Source: Phytophthora quininea
Lineage: Eukaryota; Oomycota; Peronosporomycetes; Peronosporales; Peronosporaceae
NCBI GenBank assembly: GCA_011947345.1
Contig: JAAVTG010000203.1
Location: 27,028-91,027, forward strand
Reading direction: 5' to 3'
DNA length: 64,000 bases
Below, in pieces: positions 48,430 to 59,995 of the stretch. Each line of letters starts with the position of its first letter. Within the stretch, counting starts at the first letter, position 1. A program made the translations under genes and the position numbers. Below the pieces are notes generated by a model. It was not told the DNA's origin. It saw nothing but the letters and a program-made list of their open reading frames with translations, and made no database searches.

Positions 48430-50725
48430 ATGGAGAGACAGAACCGCGACCAAGGCGAGGAGGACACACAGATTGCTGCTAGTGTCGGTGATGAAGACGA
48501 CTACACATGGACGCAAATATGGCGAACTGGTGCAGGAGAAGCAGAGCGAGATGGATACCTGTCGTTGTTGCCGCGCTTCACGTTCAGGAGGATCTATCAC
48601 GTTCCCTGTACTCTGGACCACATTGCTGTTCAACAGTTTGACCTGGCGTTAACCAGACACGACATGCAGTTCTTGCTCACGGAGTGCCGTTCACAGCGCT
48701 GCATGGATGCCGCTGGCGGGGGAACCCGTGCTGGTGCCGTTACAAAGTGAATTCATGCGAATCCAGCGAACTTGCTGATGTCTTCAAGCAAGGGGATCAC
48801 GTGATGCAAGATCCAAACGTGTTGACCCCACTGCGACCTAAACTCACAGAGGAGATGAAGACATTTATCCTGCGCCAGCTTACAGATGTCCCAACAACGA
48901 TCCCCTTCAGACTTTGCAGTGTCATTGTCGCCAAGGTGGAACGTGGCGAGATGCGTGCGCCGTTACCATACCGGCGCCAAGTGGATAACTTTGTTCGCGT
49001 TTGGAGAAGGAGCAACCCTGCTCATGAAATGGCGCGAGTGATTGAGATGTGCGACCAGTTCCTGTATGATGAAGTGGGAATGGATGCTGAAGATCCAACA
49101 GCTACCGTGATCCTGTGCGATTCTGTCTTCAAAGACGGCAGGCGCGTTGCCTCAGCCGGAGACGGGAGCGAAGCGCTCCCTTTCGTGTCGGTATCACATG
49201 CTACAAACTTCTGGAAGACTATGTCAGCATCCAACGGTCTCCTGATGCGACGACAATGCTTCACGTCGACACTACGTTCAAAATTGTGAAGAAGTGTTAT
49301 CCCGCAATGGTTATCGGGTTCTCTGACAAGGGTGGGCACTTCTTTCCTTTGGCGTATTTTAGTATCTCACGTCGGCGCGAAGAGGACATTTCCTGGTGTC
49401 TGCAGCATGTGAAAAGGGTCTGCTTCGAGCGGTTCGAGTTGGACTTTGCACCCGAGTTCGTCATGACAGACGCTGATAAAGCCCAACGAAATGCTGTCTG
49501 TGCCGAGATGCCACGTCAAAAATAATCATGTGCTGGTTTCACGTTACTCAAAACGTTTTCAAGAAAGCTAAGGGTAAGGGAGTTAAGTCGGCGCAAACCA
49601 AGGATTTCTTTGCGGATCTGTATGACTTACACTACGCCGACGAGCACGAGTACGAAGCGAACAAGCAAGCCGTGCTGACAAAATGGGAGAAGCTACCTCG
49701 CAATTCTGCAGCGCACGCGTTGGGCCGCCACATCAAGGCGGTGTGGGTCAACAGCAAGGAGTTTGGGAACTGGCAGGTTTACCACACGCCGTCGGGATGC
49801 GCCTTGACAAATAACCCGCTTGAGCAATACCACAGGACGCTCAAGATCAATTGCGCCAACCCTCGGGCGACTCCGTTTGAGATGATGGAGTCTATGGATC
49901 GCGCTTGTCTTGCTTTTCTCGGTGAAGGTCACGTTTTCGTCAACGCACCGGAGGTTTCTGCGCGATTGCACAAGCTCTACAAGACGCTGGCGGATCGACA
50001 GTGCATAACTGCAACGCAACTTCCAATGAACCGTTCGCAGAACGCTATGCGTTTTGCTGTTAAACAGCGGCCCTTCCGGTGAATGCTGAAAACCTGAAGG
50101 AGTACGACAAATCAATTGGGTCGGTAAATGCTCGGCGCATGCAAGTGTAGAATGTGCCTTCCGACGGCTGGGTTGTGATTCCGGAACGGCTGCAGTGCGA
50201 TTGTTTGTACTGCTGGAAGCACGGAATATGCCCCCACATCATCGATGCTTGCTTTGCGGTTGGTATACCGTGTCCTGGCCTGACGCCATCATCAAGGCGC
50301 TTCGTAACGAACGCTCGACGTTCACGTCCTCGTGCACGACAAGAAAGTGTCGCCCGTCGTCTGCGGCTTGACGCGGCTACAATACTCAAGCCAAAAATTG
50401 TCAAGTATCCTGAAACCAAGTGGACACATCCAGAACAAAGTGTATGCACCTGGAACCAGGCGAACCCGACCATTTTCAAGTGGCAAACGACAGGTTTGCC
50501 TAGGATCTGCCTTCTATCACTTGGATCGAGGCAATGGAGACTTATGTCCCTGAAATCACGCCCTTCAGCCATGTATCCTGGCGATATCTTTCAAGATATC
50601 GGTTGAAAGGTCACTGGACCAAGCGTCGCCTACTCAAACGTCACTACTGCGGAGGGTCGCGCAATCTAAAACCGGCCGCCACTCGTATTCATGCAATGAT
50701 CAAGTCAAACCGACGTGCAAGGTAA
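48430..50725 (+). mobile_element. Mutator-like element (MULE) transposase
   Basis: Order: an N-terminal zinc-finger-like block (CRSQRCMD, NPCWCRYK), a winged-helix-like region (RPKLTEEMKTFILRQL), and the MULE core with MLHVDTTFKIVKK (D1), EFVMTDADKAQRNA (D2), the inserted CWFHVTQN, and NNPLEQYHRTLK (E). A SWIM finger follows (CDCLYCWKHGICPHI). Five frame problems: G run 48718-48722, TTT 49181-49183, A run 49518-49522, GG 50069-50070 and the very 3' end. The first four are each repaired by one base. An in-frame TAG at 50148-50150 lies just before the SWIM finger. Close to complete; flanked by direct repeats. Confidence 0.85.
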
Positions 50726-50974
50726 AATTCCATAGTAAATAACTTAACATATGAACAGAGTTCAATTTGCCATCTAACACGCAAGTGGCTTGCGGTCCGG
50801 AAGGGATCCAAGACCAATTGGTGACTGTGAAGCTTATCCCTACAGGGCACATCGGCTAGGACTGGTCGTCCGTGTGAACTTTACCAACTCAAGTCTAAGT
50901 TTGGTGGAGGACCAAGAGTGATCCCATCTATTCCATATCCTAGTTGGGCACCTGGGCGGCACTGGGGTGAGGGT

Positions 50975-51190
50975 TGTGTAGTTTCATCAAGTCATCCACA
51001 CTAATCACCAAGCCATCCGCACAAAACACCAAGAATAGCACGCAACATCACCACACCCAAAGACATGTACATGACACCAAGAGAAATGTACGCATCGCCA
51101 AGAGTAACGCACGCATCATCAAGCGAAGTGCTTACACCACCAAGAAAAATCTATGCATCACCAGGAAAGCGTCACCAAAGTACTCGTGTG
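50975..51190 (+). repeat. Degenerate minisatellite, about 21-bp unit
   Basis: Eight to nine units of the form atcaccaagnnannngcacgc (spacing 21-24 bp, mostly 21). One plus-strand frame stays open, reading heptads such as IAKSNAR, IIKRSAY, TTKKNLC and ITRKASP. The first two units match the repeat left of the MULE. Confidence 0.7.
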
Positions 51191-52023
51191 CAGGGCTCTG
51201 TCGTCAATAAAGATGGTAATGAATCCAAATCCCTTGATTAAATAATTAGATCTCCTAACCTTTCTTCTTGCAATGTGAGCCTGTACTCCACTGGCAACAC
51301 TGCAGAGATTTCTGCATCTTCCGTAGACGCCGGTATCATCGGAACTTGACTGAGGGATTCAACCGACTTAGGCAAACTACGGGCGAATGCGCTTCTGGGT
51401 TTGCTGACGATATTCCACTGCGCGAGCAGTTGGGCGACGACGGCGCGTCGATCTGCGAGGTTCTGGGATCACTCTTTGAGCACTCGATCGAGCCACCATC
51501 TCGTTAGTACCAGCTCTCCCTGACGGCTGATGGCTGCCGTCCTCAGAACCTGGCACGGATCTGTCATCACCAGAGCGAGTTTCTTAACCGACAACACGGC
51601 TTGGCGCGGACTGGTGAACAGGCCCAGCTTCATGGCCACTGGCTGTGGTAGAATTGCCATGGGAGCGGAATACATCTGGATGATCCAGCGGGTGTTCAAA
51701 GGAAACGACGTTGCTAGCCAAATCACTTGAACGGCCGTCGTTCTCCTTGCTAATGCGAAGACAGCTTGTAGCGGCACTGCCACCATTGTTATAGTTTGAG
51801 GCTTCCGCGCCAAAGAGGCCTTCTTCGACAGCACCTAAAGACATATGTGGCTCTTGTCGATTGGGTGTTGCAACGGACTCCGACACAACGGAGAACTGAT
51901 CGCCCTCCAACTCCACTTCATCACCCACCGAGCTGTTTGAATGCTCGACAGTTCCATTTGTCGAAGATCGTTGCATCGCGATCTTCGTTGCAGTACTTGT
52001 ATCGTAGTACGTCGGCATGGACA
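51191..52023. other. Spacer with unassigned open frames
   Basis: A minus-strand frame (51584-52090) reads SSVGDEVELEGDQFSVVSES and could be a polyprotein relic. No family assigned. Confidence 0.3.
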
Positions 52024-52079
52024 CCCTAGGATCCAAGTATCTGCATTCGGATTCTCGCAAGCCAGCTTGGATCCTGGGG
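52024..52079. repeat. Inverted repeat, 14-bp arms
   Basis: ccctaggatccaag (52024-52037) and cttggatcctgggg (52066-52079), one mismatch, 28-bp loop. A further acttggatccc follows at about 52096. Confidence 0.6.
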
Positions 52080-52889
52080 TGAGTCAACATTCACGACTTG
52101 GATCCCGGAATGACAGACTATCTCTTCTCAACCACGCTTAATAGTCGGAGTTAGATGACACGGCATCGTCACTAGGCAGGTTCAGGCTGAGGCAGTTGCA
52201 GTAGCATGGGTACGCACCCATCAAACTTAAAATCTGGGCTAATCACAGGACAGAAACGGGAAAATCGTAGAGTTGCATCGTGTCAACCGCCCCTCTGGTC
52301 GATTGTACGGTCAGAGAGGAAAATCCAAGCTGCCGCACAATGCCCAGACGTTTGGCGAGCAATAACACGTTGCTCAACCCCAAACGTGACAGTGATGGAC
52401 TCTGGCAACCGCCACAAATGTCGTTTCTGCGCCTCCTCTCCCCTGTCCATCCCCAGATCCAGATTTTGCACCGAGACCTCAACCAACTCTTGAGTCCGAG
52501 CTCACAGCTGAAGTCTTAAAGCTAGGGAAACACTTTTCAGGGCTGATCGAAGGGCAAACGCCTATGATTGAATGGTTAAACGAGGCTAAAACAGAGCTGG
52601 TGTGTAGGTCTTCGCTCGTGACACAAAAAGTTTGCAGGACCTCGCCGCGTTACTAGTAAAATAAGTGAAGATATCATTGCGAGGATTGCTGCGAGGTTAT
52701 AATATGCAATCTGTACAGAAAGCGGTGGAATCATCGAATTTAGCTGATAAAGTGAATGTCCCCTCTAATGGGCACTGGTTTATGACCCAGCCCGAGAACG
52801 AAAATGCTGTCAGCGCATCATTACTTTTGAATTATTTTTGGATCGTGAAACTCCGCTGGAATACTGTTAGACTCCAGCTGTAGTGGATG
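52080..52889. other. Spacer
   Basis: No gene recognised. May contain the missing N-terminal part of the recombinase relic that follows. Confidence 0.3.
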
Positions 52890-54220
52890 GAACGAAACCC
52901 AAGGTGTAAAATGGCTACTGGAATGTGATACTTTTATGGACCTTCTCATCATCACAGTCCACCTGACATTTGGTCAGCCATCACGAGGTGCAGGGCTATC
53001 ATCATTTCGTCGCCATGATAGCAATTTAGCTTTTCGGTCAGTATATTTCATTCGGAGCAGATTTACGTTGCTGTAGAAGTATCACAAGAGCATGGCTGTC
53101 ACGGGGAAGTTCAAACCCATTGCAAGATTTGCTCCTCCTTGTTTGAACTTTGAGGTGTTATTATATTTACATCTGGTACGTTCGACGCAGCTTACCTACA
53201 TAGTATAGTATCTCCTCCGATGAAGTCGGTTACAACAATCTGCTTGATTTTGTATTTGTTAAGGGTGGGAAGAAGATGAATTCAGAATAAATAAGGTGTT
53301 TTATCGCGAAAGGATTCGCGCAATACAATGATATGCGTCTGGATGTTTCTACTTATCGACAAGTTGCAGTGGTTTTAATGGAGGTTCACGTAAGAAAAAA
53401 GCACCGATTGTTGATGCACATGACATCAAGGCTGGTCACAGCCACAGAACTGCCGTAGAAAAATACGCGCGAGCGTCCAGCGACCCTTCTGTGATTGATC
53501 GCAATACTCTAGCAAAATTTTGGCTAGCATCTTATGGTTGGCAGTGCTTTCTGTCCCTCATCAAGCCCCACAACCTGCCACCATCGCCTCAACAATATCG
53601 TATTACTGTTTCATCACCTTTAAATGACTCTGAGGTATCAGTAAATCTGGACGGCAACATACCTTGTAGCAGAGATATTGCAGCATATTTACAAAAATCG
53701 ATAAATTCACTACAACAACAAGTACAACAGCTAGCAAGCACTTCTCGGGTTGACAGGCCGTTAGCGCTCCCCGCAGTATCACCAACGGAAGTTTATCACG
53801 CAAAAACAGTGTTGGAGGAATTTATTGGCACTCCATCAGCAGCATTTTGAAGTCCGGAACAAAACATTGCACTTGCATTAATTATTTCGAAGCCTCAACA
53901 GAACAGAGTGATCATTTTACCAACGGGCGGTGGTAAAAGCATCATGTACATGGGCCACTATTTCGACAATCCAAAGAGCAAGTTAGTCTCGATAGTAGTG
54001 GTGCCTACCACGGCATTACTTCAAGAATCCGTTCAAAAGTGCTGTATGAAATGATTACTGGCGTCCAAGTACTCCAATAAAACCCTTGCGTCAGCAAAAA
54101 AAAAACTTCGTATTTGTTGCTGTGGAGCAGACTGAACTAGAATGGAAAAGTATCTTAGTACGCTTTTTCATATGCCGAGTTATTCAGCGACGTTACTGCA
54201 CGCGAAGCTTTATTCGTGAC
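52890..54220 (+). pseudogene. Tyrosine recombinase-RecQ-like helicase fusion relic
   Basis: Reads LLIITVHLTFGQPSRGAGLS (box with catalytic Arg), KYHKSMAVTGKFKPIARF, LDVSTYRQVAVVLMEV (second box) and IKAGHSHRTAVEKYA (GHS...Y, candidate nucleophile Tyr). Then RNTLAKFWLASYGWQCFL, a Gln/Asn linker, SPEQNIALALI and IILPTGGGKSIMYM (Walker A), with VVVPTTALLQESV (motif Ia). After that it decays. Three in-frame stops are TAG or TGA where CAG or CGA would fit. The layout is that of the fungal recombinase + RecQ-type helicase proteins (DUF3505 / telomere-linked-helicase-like). Non-functional here. Confidence 0.6.
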
Positions 54221-54313
54221 GGCGGCATAATCCGATTTCAGAAGTACGTTAGTTAAATTGTTTGAGGCGTGAGCGAAACAAACGCCAGTTTGCTTCCCTG
54301 GCCACCTAAGACT

Positions 54314-55130
54314 TCAAATTCGTCGCGCTCTTCCACACTGACCGGCGTTGTCGGTGATGATAGCACCAATGTTGTAGCCATCATGCTGCATCTGCAGCAT
54401 AAGTTCTTCCATGTGCATTGCTGTCGTTAAACCGTCATGGTGCGAGCCTGTCGGGAAAAGCCTGTACGTCACCTCGTTGCCGAATAGTGTTAACTGACAA
54501 CCTAATAGGTTTTCGTGGGAGATGTTTTGCCACCCATCCGACAAAAGTTCGGTCAGCCACCGGTCTTCTTCTGACAAGCCTTCAACTCTTTAACGTAGCG
54601 TTGTTGATACTCAGAAGCATGCGCAGCAAGAATGGACCCACCCAGTCTCTTTCGGTTGGGTAGCTCCAAGGTAGGCATCTTCCACGCTGCTTGAAAGACC
54701 CTTTCAGTCGAGACGCGCTCTACAAAACTAAACGGCAATCCATTATCAGCCATAAACTCCGGTAGAGCTTTCTCGAACACATTCCGAGCCTCTCGCTGTG
54801 GTATGTCACCTATCCAGTCCTCTATCTGCCGCTGTCGGTTTGGCTTTGCTGGTGCTGAATTACTCTGGATTGGCCTTGCTGCCAGCAATACTGGTGCCGA
54901 AGTGCTCTATGATCCCTGTGTAGCACCCACCGCAGCATCCGTTGTTTCGTTCCCAGCCACTCGAATACTAGCTGCGGCAGCATCACGGCTCGCGTTGTAC
55001 CTGAGGTAATGTGGACAACTCGAAGGTGGCTGACGTAGTTTCCAGTTCTTCCTACGATTGGCACGGCTGCTGTTTCGTCGGGGGGCTTGTTTTGGTGGGT
55101 ACTTGCGTTTTGCAGCCGATGGAGTATGCG
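54314..55130 (-). mobile_element. hAT-like transposase fragment (DUF659 region)
   Basis: Reads LPFSFVERVSTERVFQAAW, RLGGSILAAHASEYQQRYV, then in the next frame LTELLSDGWQNISHENLLG and IGAIITDNAGQCGRARRI. These are the DGW.N.......N......G....(L/F)......H......D.....I....G......ITDNA pattern of hAT proteins. The catalytic C-terminal part is missing. Differs from the hAT relic at 28.7-30.9 kb. Confidence 0.6.
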
Positions 55131-55934
55131 ATACAAGCGTCCTGGAGTCGCAGATTACCTGTTGTGGCTCTCCATCAGGTTCAAGAATATTACATGACTG
55201 AGACACCTCGTCGGCGTCTGAGCGCACGGGATATAACGTTAAAATACGCGTCGCAGTGCCGGTATCATCAGCGGCGATCTTAAGGTCAATAAACTCACCC
55301 CGTTCTGCTCCAGACGGCTGTCCAGGGCCCATGATCCCAGCAGAGCTCCTCTTGTATTGTGACGATCTGACACCGCTACTAGCTTCTGGGTCGCACCCGT
55401 CGCTTTGGGTCCCCACCTAGGATTTGTAGCCGGATCCATCTACTGCATCACACAAGGCTAGCTAGGGTGCGTAGTGTAAGCCGCCCTTATCTTCTTCTCA
55501 ATCCCAGTTCTAAACTTACCAAGACGAGCTCAAGTAGTTTGGCAGGTTTTCTAGCTAACTTCTATTACATTGGCTACAAGTCAGTGCAACCACAATTAAG
55601 CCAGGTTCAATTGGCTTTACTCGTGGCTTTTTGTGGTTGTTTTATAAAGCCGCAGATCCAAAAGACCAAGGGCTGCCAACACTGTCCCAATGGCATGATG
55701 TATTGACACAGTTTAACGATGTTATTTTGGTAAAATTAGTTTTCGACCAACAACGAAAAATGGTCTGGTTGAGTCAGGCAATCGTTTTTAAGAAAATATT
55801 GTAATTAGAAAAAGTGCAGAAATATTTAAAAAAATGTATTTTTGATTTTTACGCAGCTAGTTCTGATTGGCCAAAATAAGTGAGATTTGAATTCTTCAAA
55901 GGCAAGAAGCATTCCTCATCGTAACTCCTCACCC
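55131..55934. other. Spacer, island border
   Basis: No gene recognised. The last 80 bp are the 5' flank of the PI3K gene: aagcattcctcatc about 25 bp before the ATG resembles oomycete initiator sequences (TCATTCC type). Confidence 0.35.
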
Positions 55935-58900
55935 ATGTACAGCGACCCACGCGCGCGCGATGGCGTGGCCGTGGACCTGAGTTTCTCGCAGATCCTGGAG
56001 GCGCGTAGCTCCGCTCCTGACTTTCCTCGTCGCCGGAGAAAGCCCCTCACGACCGCCAGCAGGCCGCGTCGCTTCCCTCCGCCGCCTCGCAGTGCCCCCG
56101 CCAGCTTCCTCGACACCGAAGACGCTGGTGCCCCGCGTACGGTCTGGACTCTGTGTATGAAGGGTCAGAGGACATTCTAGAGGAGAGTGACAGTCTGGAG
56201 GACGCCGCCGGACAGCGCAGCGGCCTTGACAGCAGCATGGAAGACGATGATTGGACCAACGCCGACGTGGGGCAGCTCCGACAGGACATCTACCGCTTCG
56301 TGCAGCCCAGGAGGCTTTCCAGTTGGGTACAGGACGACGCCGTCTTCGCCTGCTTTAAATGCCACACTGTGTTCTCTTTGCTAGTGAGGAAACACCACTG
56401 TAGAGCCTGCGGACGCATCTTCTGCTCAGTCTGCTCCAGCCAGAGGGTCGTGATCCCTGGAGACTATGAAGCCACACCCGTGTCTCCTGCCTACAATTCT
56501 TTGACGACCAATGCCAGCGACCTAATTGGCAACATCAGTTGGTACTTGACGTCCTACTCGAGTCCGAGCTCAGGGGGCAGACTTGAGTGCAAGTGGGGAC
56601 GCCGCTCGCAGTCCTTTGCAGACTCTGGGTCATTGCAACTGTCGCCTGAAGAGCAACAAGAGAAGTTTCTGAAAGATGTGCAAAGGCTGCAGAAGGATAA
56701 GGTCATCAGCAAGTTCACCCCGTCCAGATCGCGGTGTGGAAGTGCACCGTCCTCGGCATCGACCAGCAGTGCAGTCACAACGACATCGCACACGTCAACG
56801 TTTGTTCCGGACGGCAGCGTGATGCAGCGCGTGTGTGACGACTGCGCGTGTGCGCTGCAGCAGCGACGACACCACTACAATACGGTCAAGGTGTTCGAAC
56901 TCTGTGAGTTTGATCTGCGCGAACTACGAACACTAGGACAGGTATGTCGTAAGTGGCATCGTGCAAGCATCATGTGCCTCTCCATGTTCCGCCAGATTCA
57001 GTATTGCTTGCCCACACATCGCCTCTCCGACCGTGAGAAGAAGATGCTGATCATTAATCGCAAATTCCTAGGCGGCCATACCAAGTGGCTGCTGCAGCTA
57101 ATCAAAGCCATCGATTTTTCGGAAGAGTCCGAGACAGAACGGATCAACTCAACCGAGGAAAGATGCGAAAGCCCCAGATCTGTCCGACGGAGGCACCAGC
57201 AAAACTCCGAGCTAGTCGACGAAGTCTTGGAGCTGATGCAACAGGAGCGGACACACAAGTGCATGCTCACAATGTGCTCACGCTTGTGCAAACCGCAAAT
57301 CAGTAGCGTCGATGCACTCGAGATTCTCGCCGAGGAAACGATCTGCAACCATCGACTCCGTGCAATGGCAGTGAATGCGCTGTTGAAGACAGCTACCGAA
57401 AACGAATGGCTAAGCTACGTGCAGGTCTTACTGCATAGTCTGAGCGTCGAGTCAAACGCTGCTGGAAGCAAGCTCGGGCAATCGCTGATCCGCCAAGCGC
57501 GGTGCGATATTCGCTTCTGCTACGACCTTTACTGGGGACTTACGGTCATGGCGGAAGATCCAAGCTGTCGACGCAAGTTCGATGGCATGAAGCAGCGTTT
57601 GCTCCTGACGCTGTCTCAATTCAAAGACAGCTCATCCGGTGTGGAGTCGAGGAAGTTTGCCAACGATGACATCGCCGAGCAGCTACTTCGGGGCCAGGAG
57701 TTGGTAGACTTAATGTATAAGATCCCTCCTCGTATCCCCGTGGACGACGTACGCCGTATCTTCCAGGCGTCTATAAAGAAATCGTCATTTGGCGGAACTG
57801 CGGCCGACAAAGCGGCAGGCGATTCGGGCCAAGTATCCGCAAATGTAGAACACGGATGGCCTCCTCTACGGCTACCGGTGGACCCGCAAGTCAAAGTAAG
57901 TGGCATTAATTACAAGAAAACCGAGGTAAAGCGGAGCGCTGAGGCGCCCATGATCATCACATGCACGGGCGTCGATCGTGACGAAGAAGAGGCTGAAGAT
58001 GCTGCTGACGTCTATGCGGATTCCCAGATGAATACCTGGATTCGCCGCACGCAAAGGTTGCCGCACTATCGTCTCATGTACAAACGAGATGACTTGCGGA
58101 AGGATTCCATCGTTCAGAACATCATCAACGTGATGTATTTGATTCTCAAGCAAGAGACTCGGTTAGATATCCCGTTGGTAACGTACCGGGTGCTTCCGAC
58201 GAGCAGCTTTGATGGGCTTATCGAGATCGTCGAGAACGCACACACATTGTACTCGATCATCCGAGACCACGGGACGATTATGAACTTCTTGCACCACTAC
58301 AATGGCCACCGCACGCTCAGCGACATTTCGTCTTCTTTTAGGGAAAGCTTGGCAGCGTACACTGTCATCACGTTCCTGCTTGGTGTTGGGGATCGTCATG
58401 CGGACAACGTGATGCTCACAAAGGACGGTATCTTATTCCATATTGATTACGGGTTCATTCTAGGTAAGGATCCGAAGCCACTGCAGCCTCCGATGCGGCT
58501 AGACCATTACATGATCGAGGCACTTGGAGGCACGCAGACAGCGCAGTTCGATCAGTTTAAGCAGTTGTGCGTGATCGCGTTCAACTGCTTGCGACGACAC
58601 GTGAGTCTGTTTATGATTATGTTGACGCTGGTGGTAAAGGCACTTCCGGAAATTACAGACTTTGGGGTCAACTACACGCAGAGCGACCTCGAAACTTTCG
58701 TGATCGAGCGCTTCCTGCCAGGTCAGTCTGACGACGAAGCTGCCACAGCTCTGATGCTTCGCATGGAAGGCAAACTGAATGAACGGATTGGCTTAAAGTT
58801 GAGTGACTTTGTCCACGCGCACTCAAACGAAAAGACCGTATCCAAGGGCATGACGTCTGTGGGATCATCCGTCAAGATCGGCGTGGAGGCTGTGGAAGCC

Positions 58901-58981
58901 ACGGTGTCCACAGTGGCGAGCTCGCTTACCAGTGGGGCCTCCTCCATTTACAAGTACATGTGGGGAGGACCTGAGCGGTAG
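55935..58981 (+). CDS. FYVE-domain phosphatidylinositol 3-kinase (class III/Vps34-like catalytic domain)
   Basis: About 1,015 residues, one exon. After a Pro/Arg-rich start (MYSDPRARDGVAVDL) and one frame change at about 56135-56137 comes a FYVE zinc finger: FACFKC, RKHHCRACGRIFCSVC and RVCDDC. The last Cys pair is about 135 residues further on than usual. A helical PIK region follows (LEILAEETICNHRLRAMAVN). The kinase domain has YKRDDLRKDSIVQNII, YRVLPTSSFDGLIEIVENA, catalytic GVGDRHADNVM and activation loop HIDYGFILGKDPKPLQPPMR; the last matches PtdIns-specific Vps34 rather than class I enzymes. No C2 domain seen. Probably makes PI3P and binds it on endosomes. Confidence 0.9.
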
Positions 58982-59079
58982 GTACGCGGTGATGTGTGTG
59001 AATGTGGGTTGTGTGGACAGCAATATATATTTTTATTATATATTTCCTGTCTTCGAGGGGTCATCTAACCAGAGCGGTG

Positions 59080-59603
59080 TTAGTCGGTGATATTGAAGCT
59101 GGCAAAGGCATTGCCCGATACGCTTGACGACTCATTGTCCGGAAGTCCATCAAACCAGTTGGACGACGTGTTTCCTTCAAAAACTCGATCGAGTCGGCTG
59201 CGGAAGTGGCGCTGCTGGTGGTCTCGTTGTCGCTAACACGCGCACTTTCGTGGAGGTGGATGAGTTTGCTCATGAAGCACTTGCGAGCGACTACCGACGG
59301 TCGCTGAGAGATGGCACTCGAGTACTCTTCGACCATCATGGACCGAATTGTCTGCGCACGACCAAACATGTGCGACCCGTTGGCATCAGTCCGGACCGAC
59401 GAGAATGAATATCCGGTGGTAGAGTCGCAGTCTTCACTCTCGAAAAAGTGGGCAGTCTTGGTCTCGGGCATGTTGTACCAAGCAAGCATCTCGGCAGGCT
59501 GCCAATGAGGGCAGTGGCTGATGGTAACGCAGTAGAAGCTGGTTGGACTTGTATAAGTGGCCGTATTGCCGTCCGGGAAAATCACTTCGATCTCAACCGT
59601 CAT
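59080..59603 (-). CDS. NWF four-cysteine family protein, copy F
   Basis: Starts MTVEIEVIFPDGNTATYTSP. Cys1-Cys2 in YCVTISHCPHW, then HFFESEDCDS (Cys3), TIRSMMV, VARKC (Cys4), a Ser/Thr-rich linker and EGNTSSNWFDGLPDNE. The NWF tail is reached only after adding one base in the A5 run 59179-59183 (T5 on the coding strand); the stop is then at 59080. No signal peptide. Neighbour of G and H on the same strand. Confidence 0.7.
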
Positions 59604-59995
59604 CGCAATGGAAGAATGTTGGTTGGGTTGGGTTGGTGGAGATAACGATGAAGCTGGGGTCTGCGTTGCTGGCGGTTAAATCGGAAATGACCGCTGAAAA
59701 ATGACTTTGGCGACCAACATTTAATACATCTTATGCATGAATCATCAAACGTTCGCTTGCTGTGACGGGCGACGAACCAATTCGTGGATGCATTATACAG
59801 AGCGAATCAAGTTGGTGAATACGCTAACATCCGGGCAAAGATCACAAAATAGGAAGCATTTTATCTGGACAGAGCGACTTGCCCGCATTTGACGAATTTT
59901 CAAAATGACATGGAATGGAAAAGTAACAGTAGCTCTTGTTTCCGTGTTGACCGATGAAAAGTTTAAGCTGGAGTTTTGTTATATCTGTACGAAGT

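Noticed and set aside
50975..51190. CRISPR-like array
   Set aside because: Units are contiguous, degenerate and lack spacers; it is a minisatellite in a eukaryotic genome.
54230..55010. Host gene on the minus strand
   Set aside because: The DGW...TDNA pattern marks it as a hAT transposase fragment.
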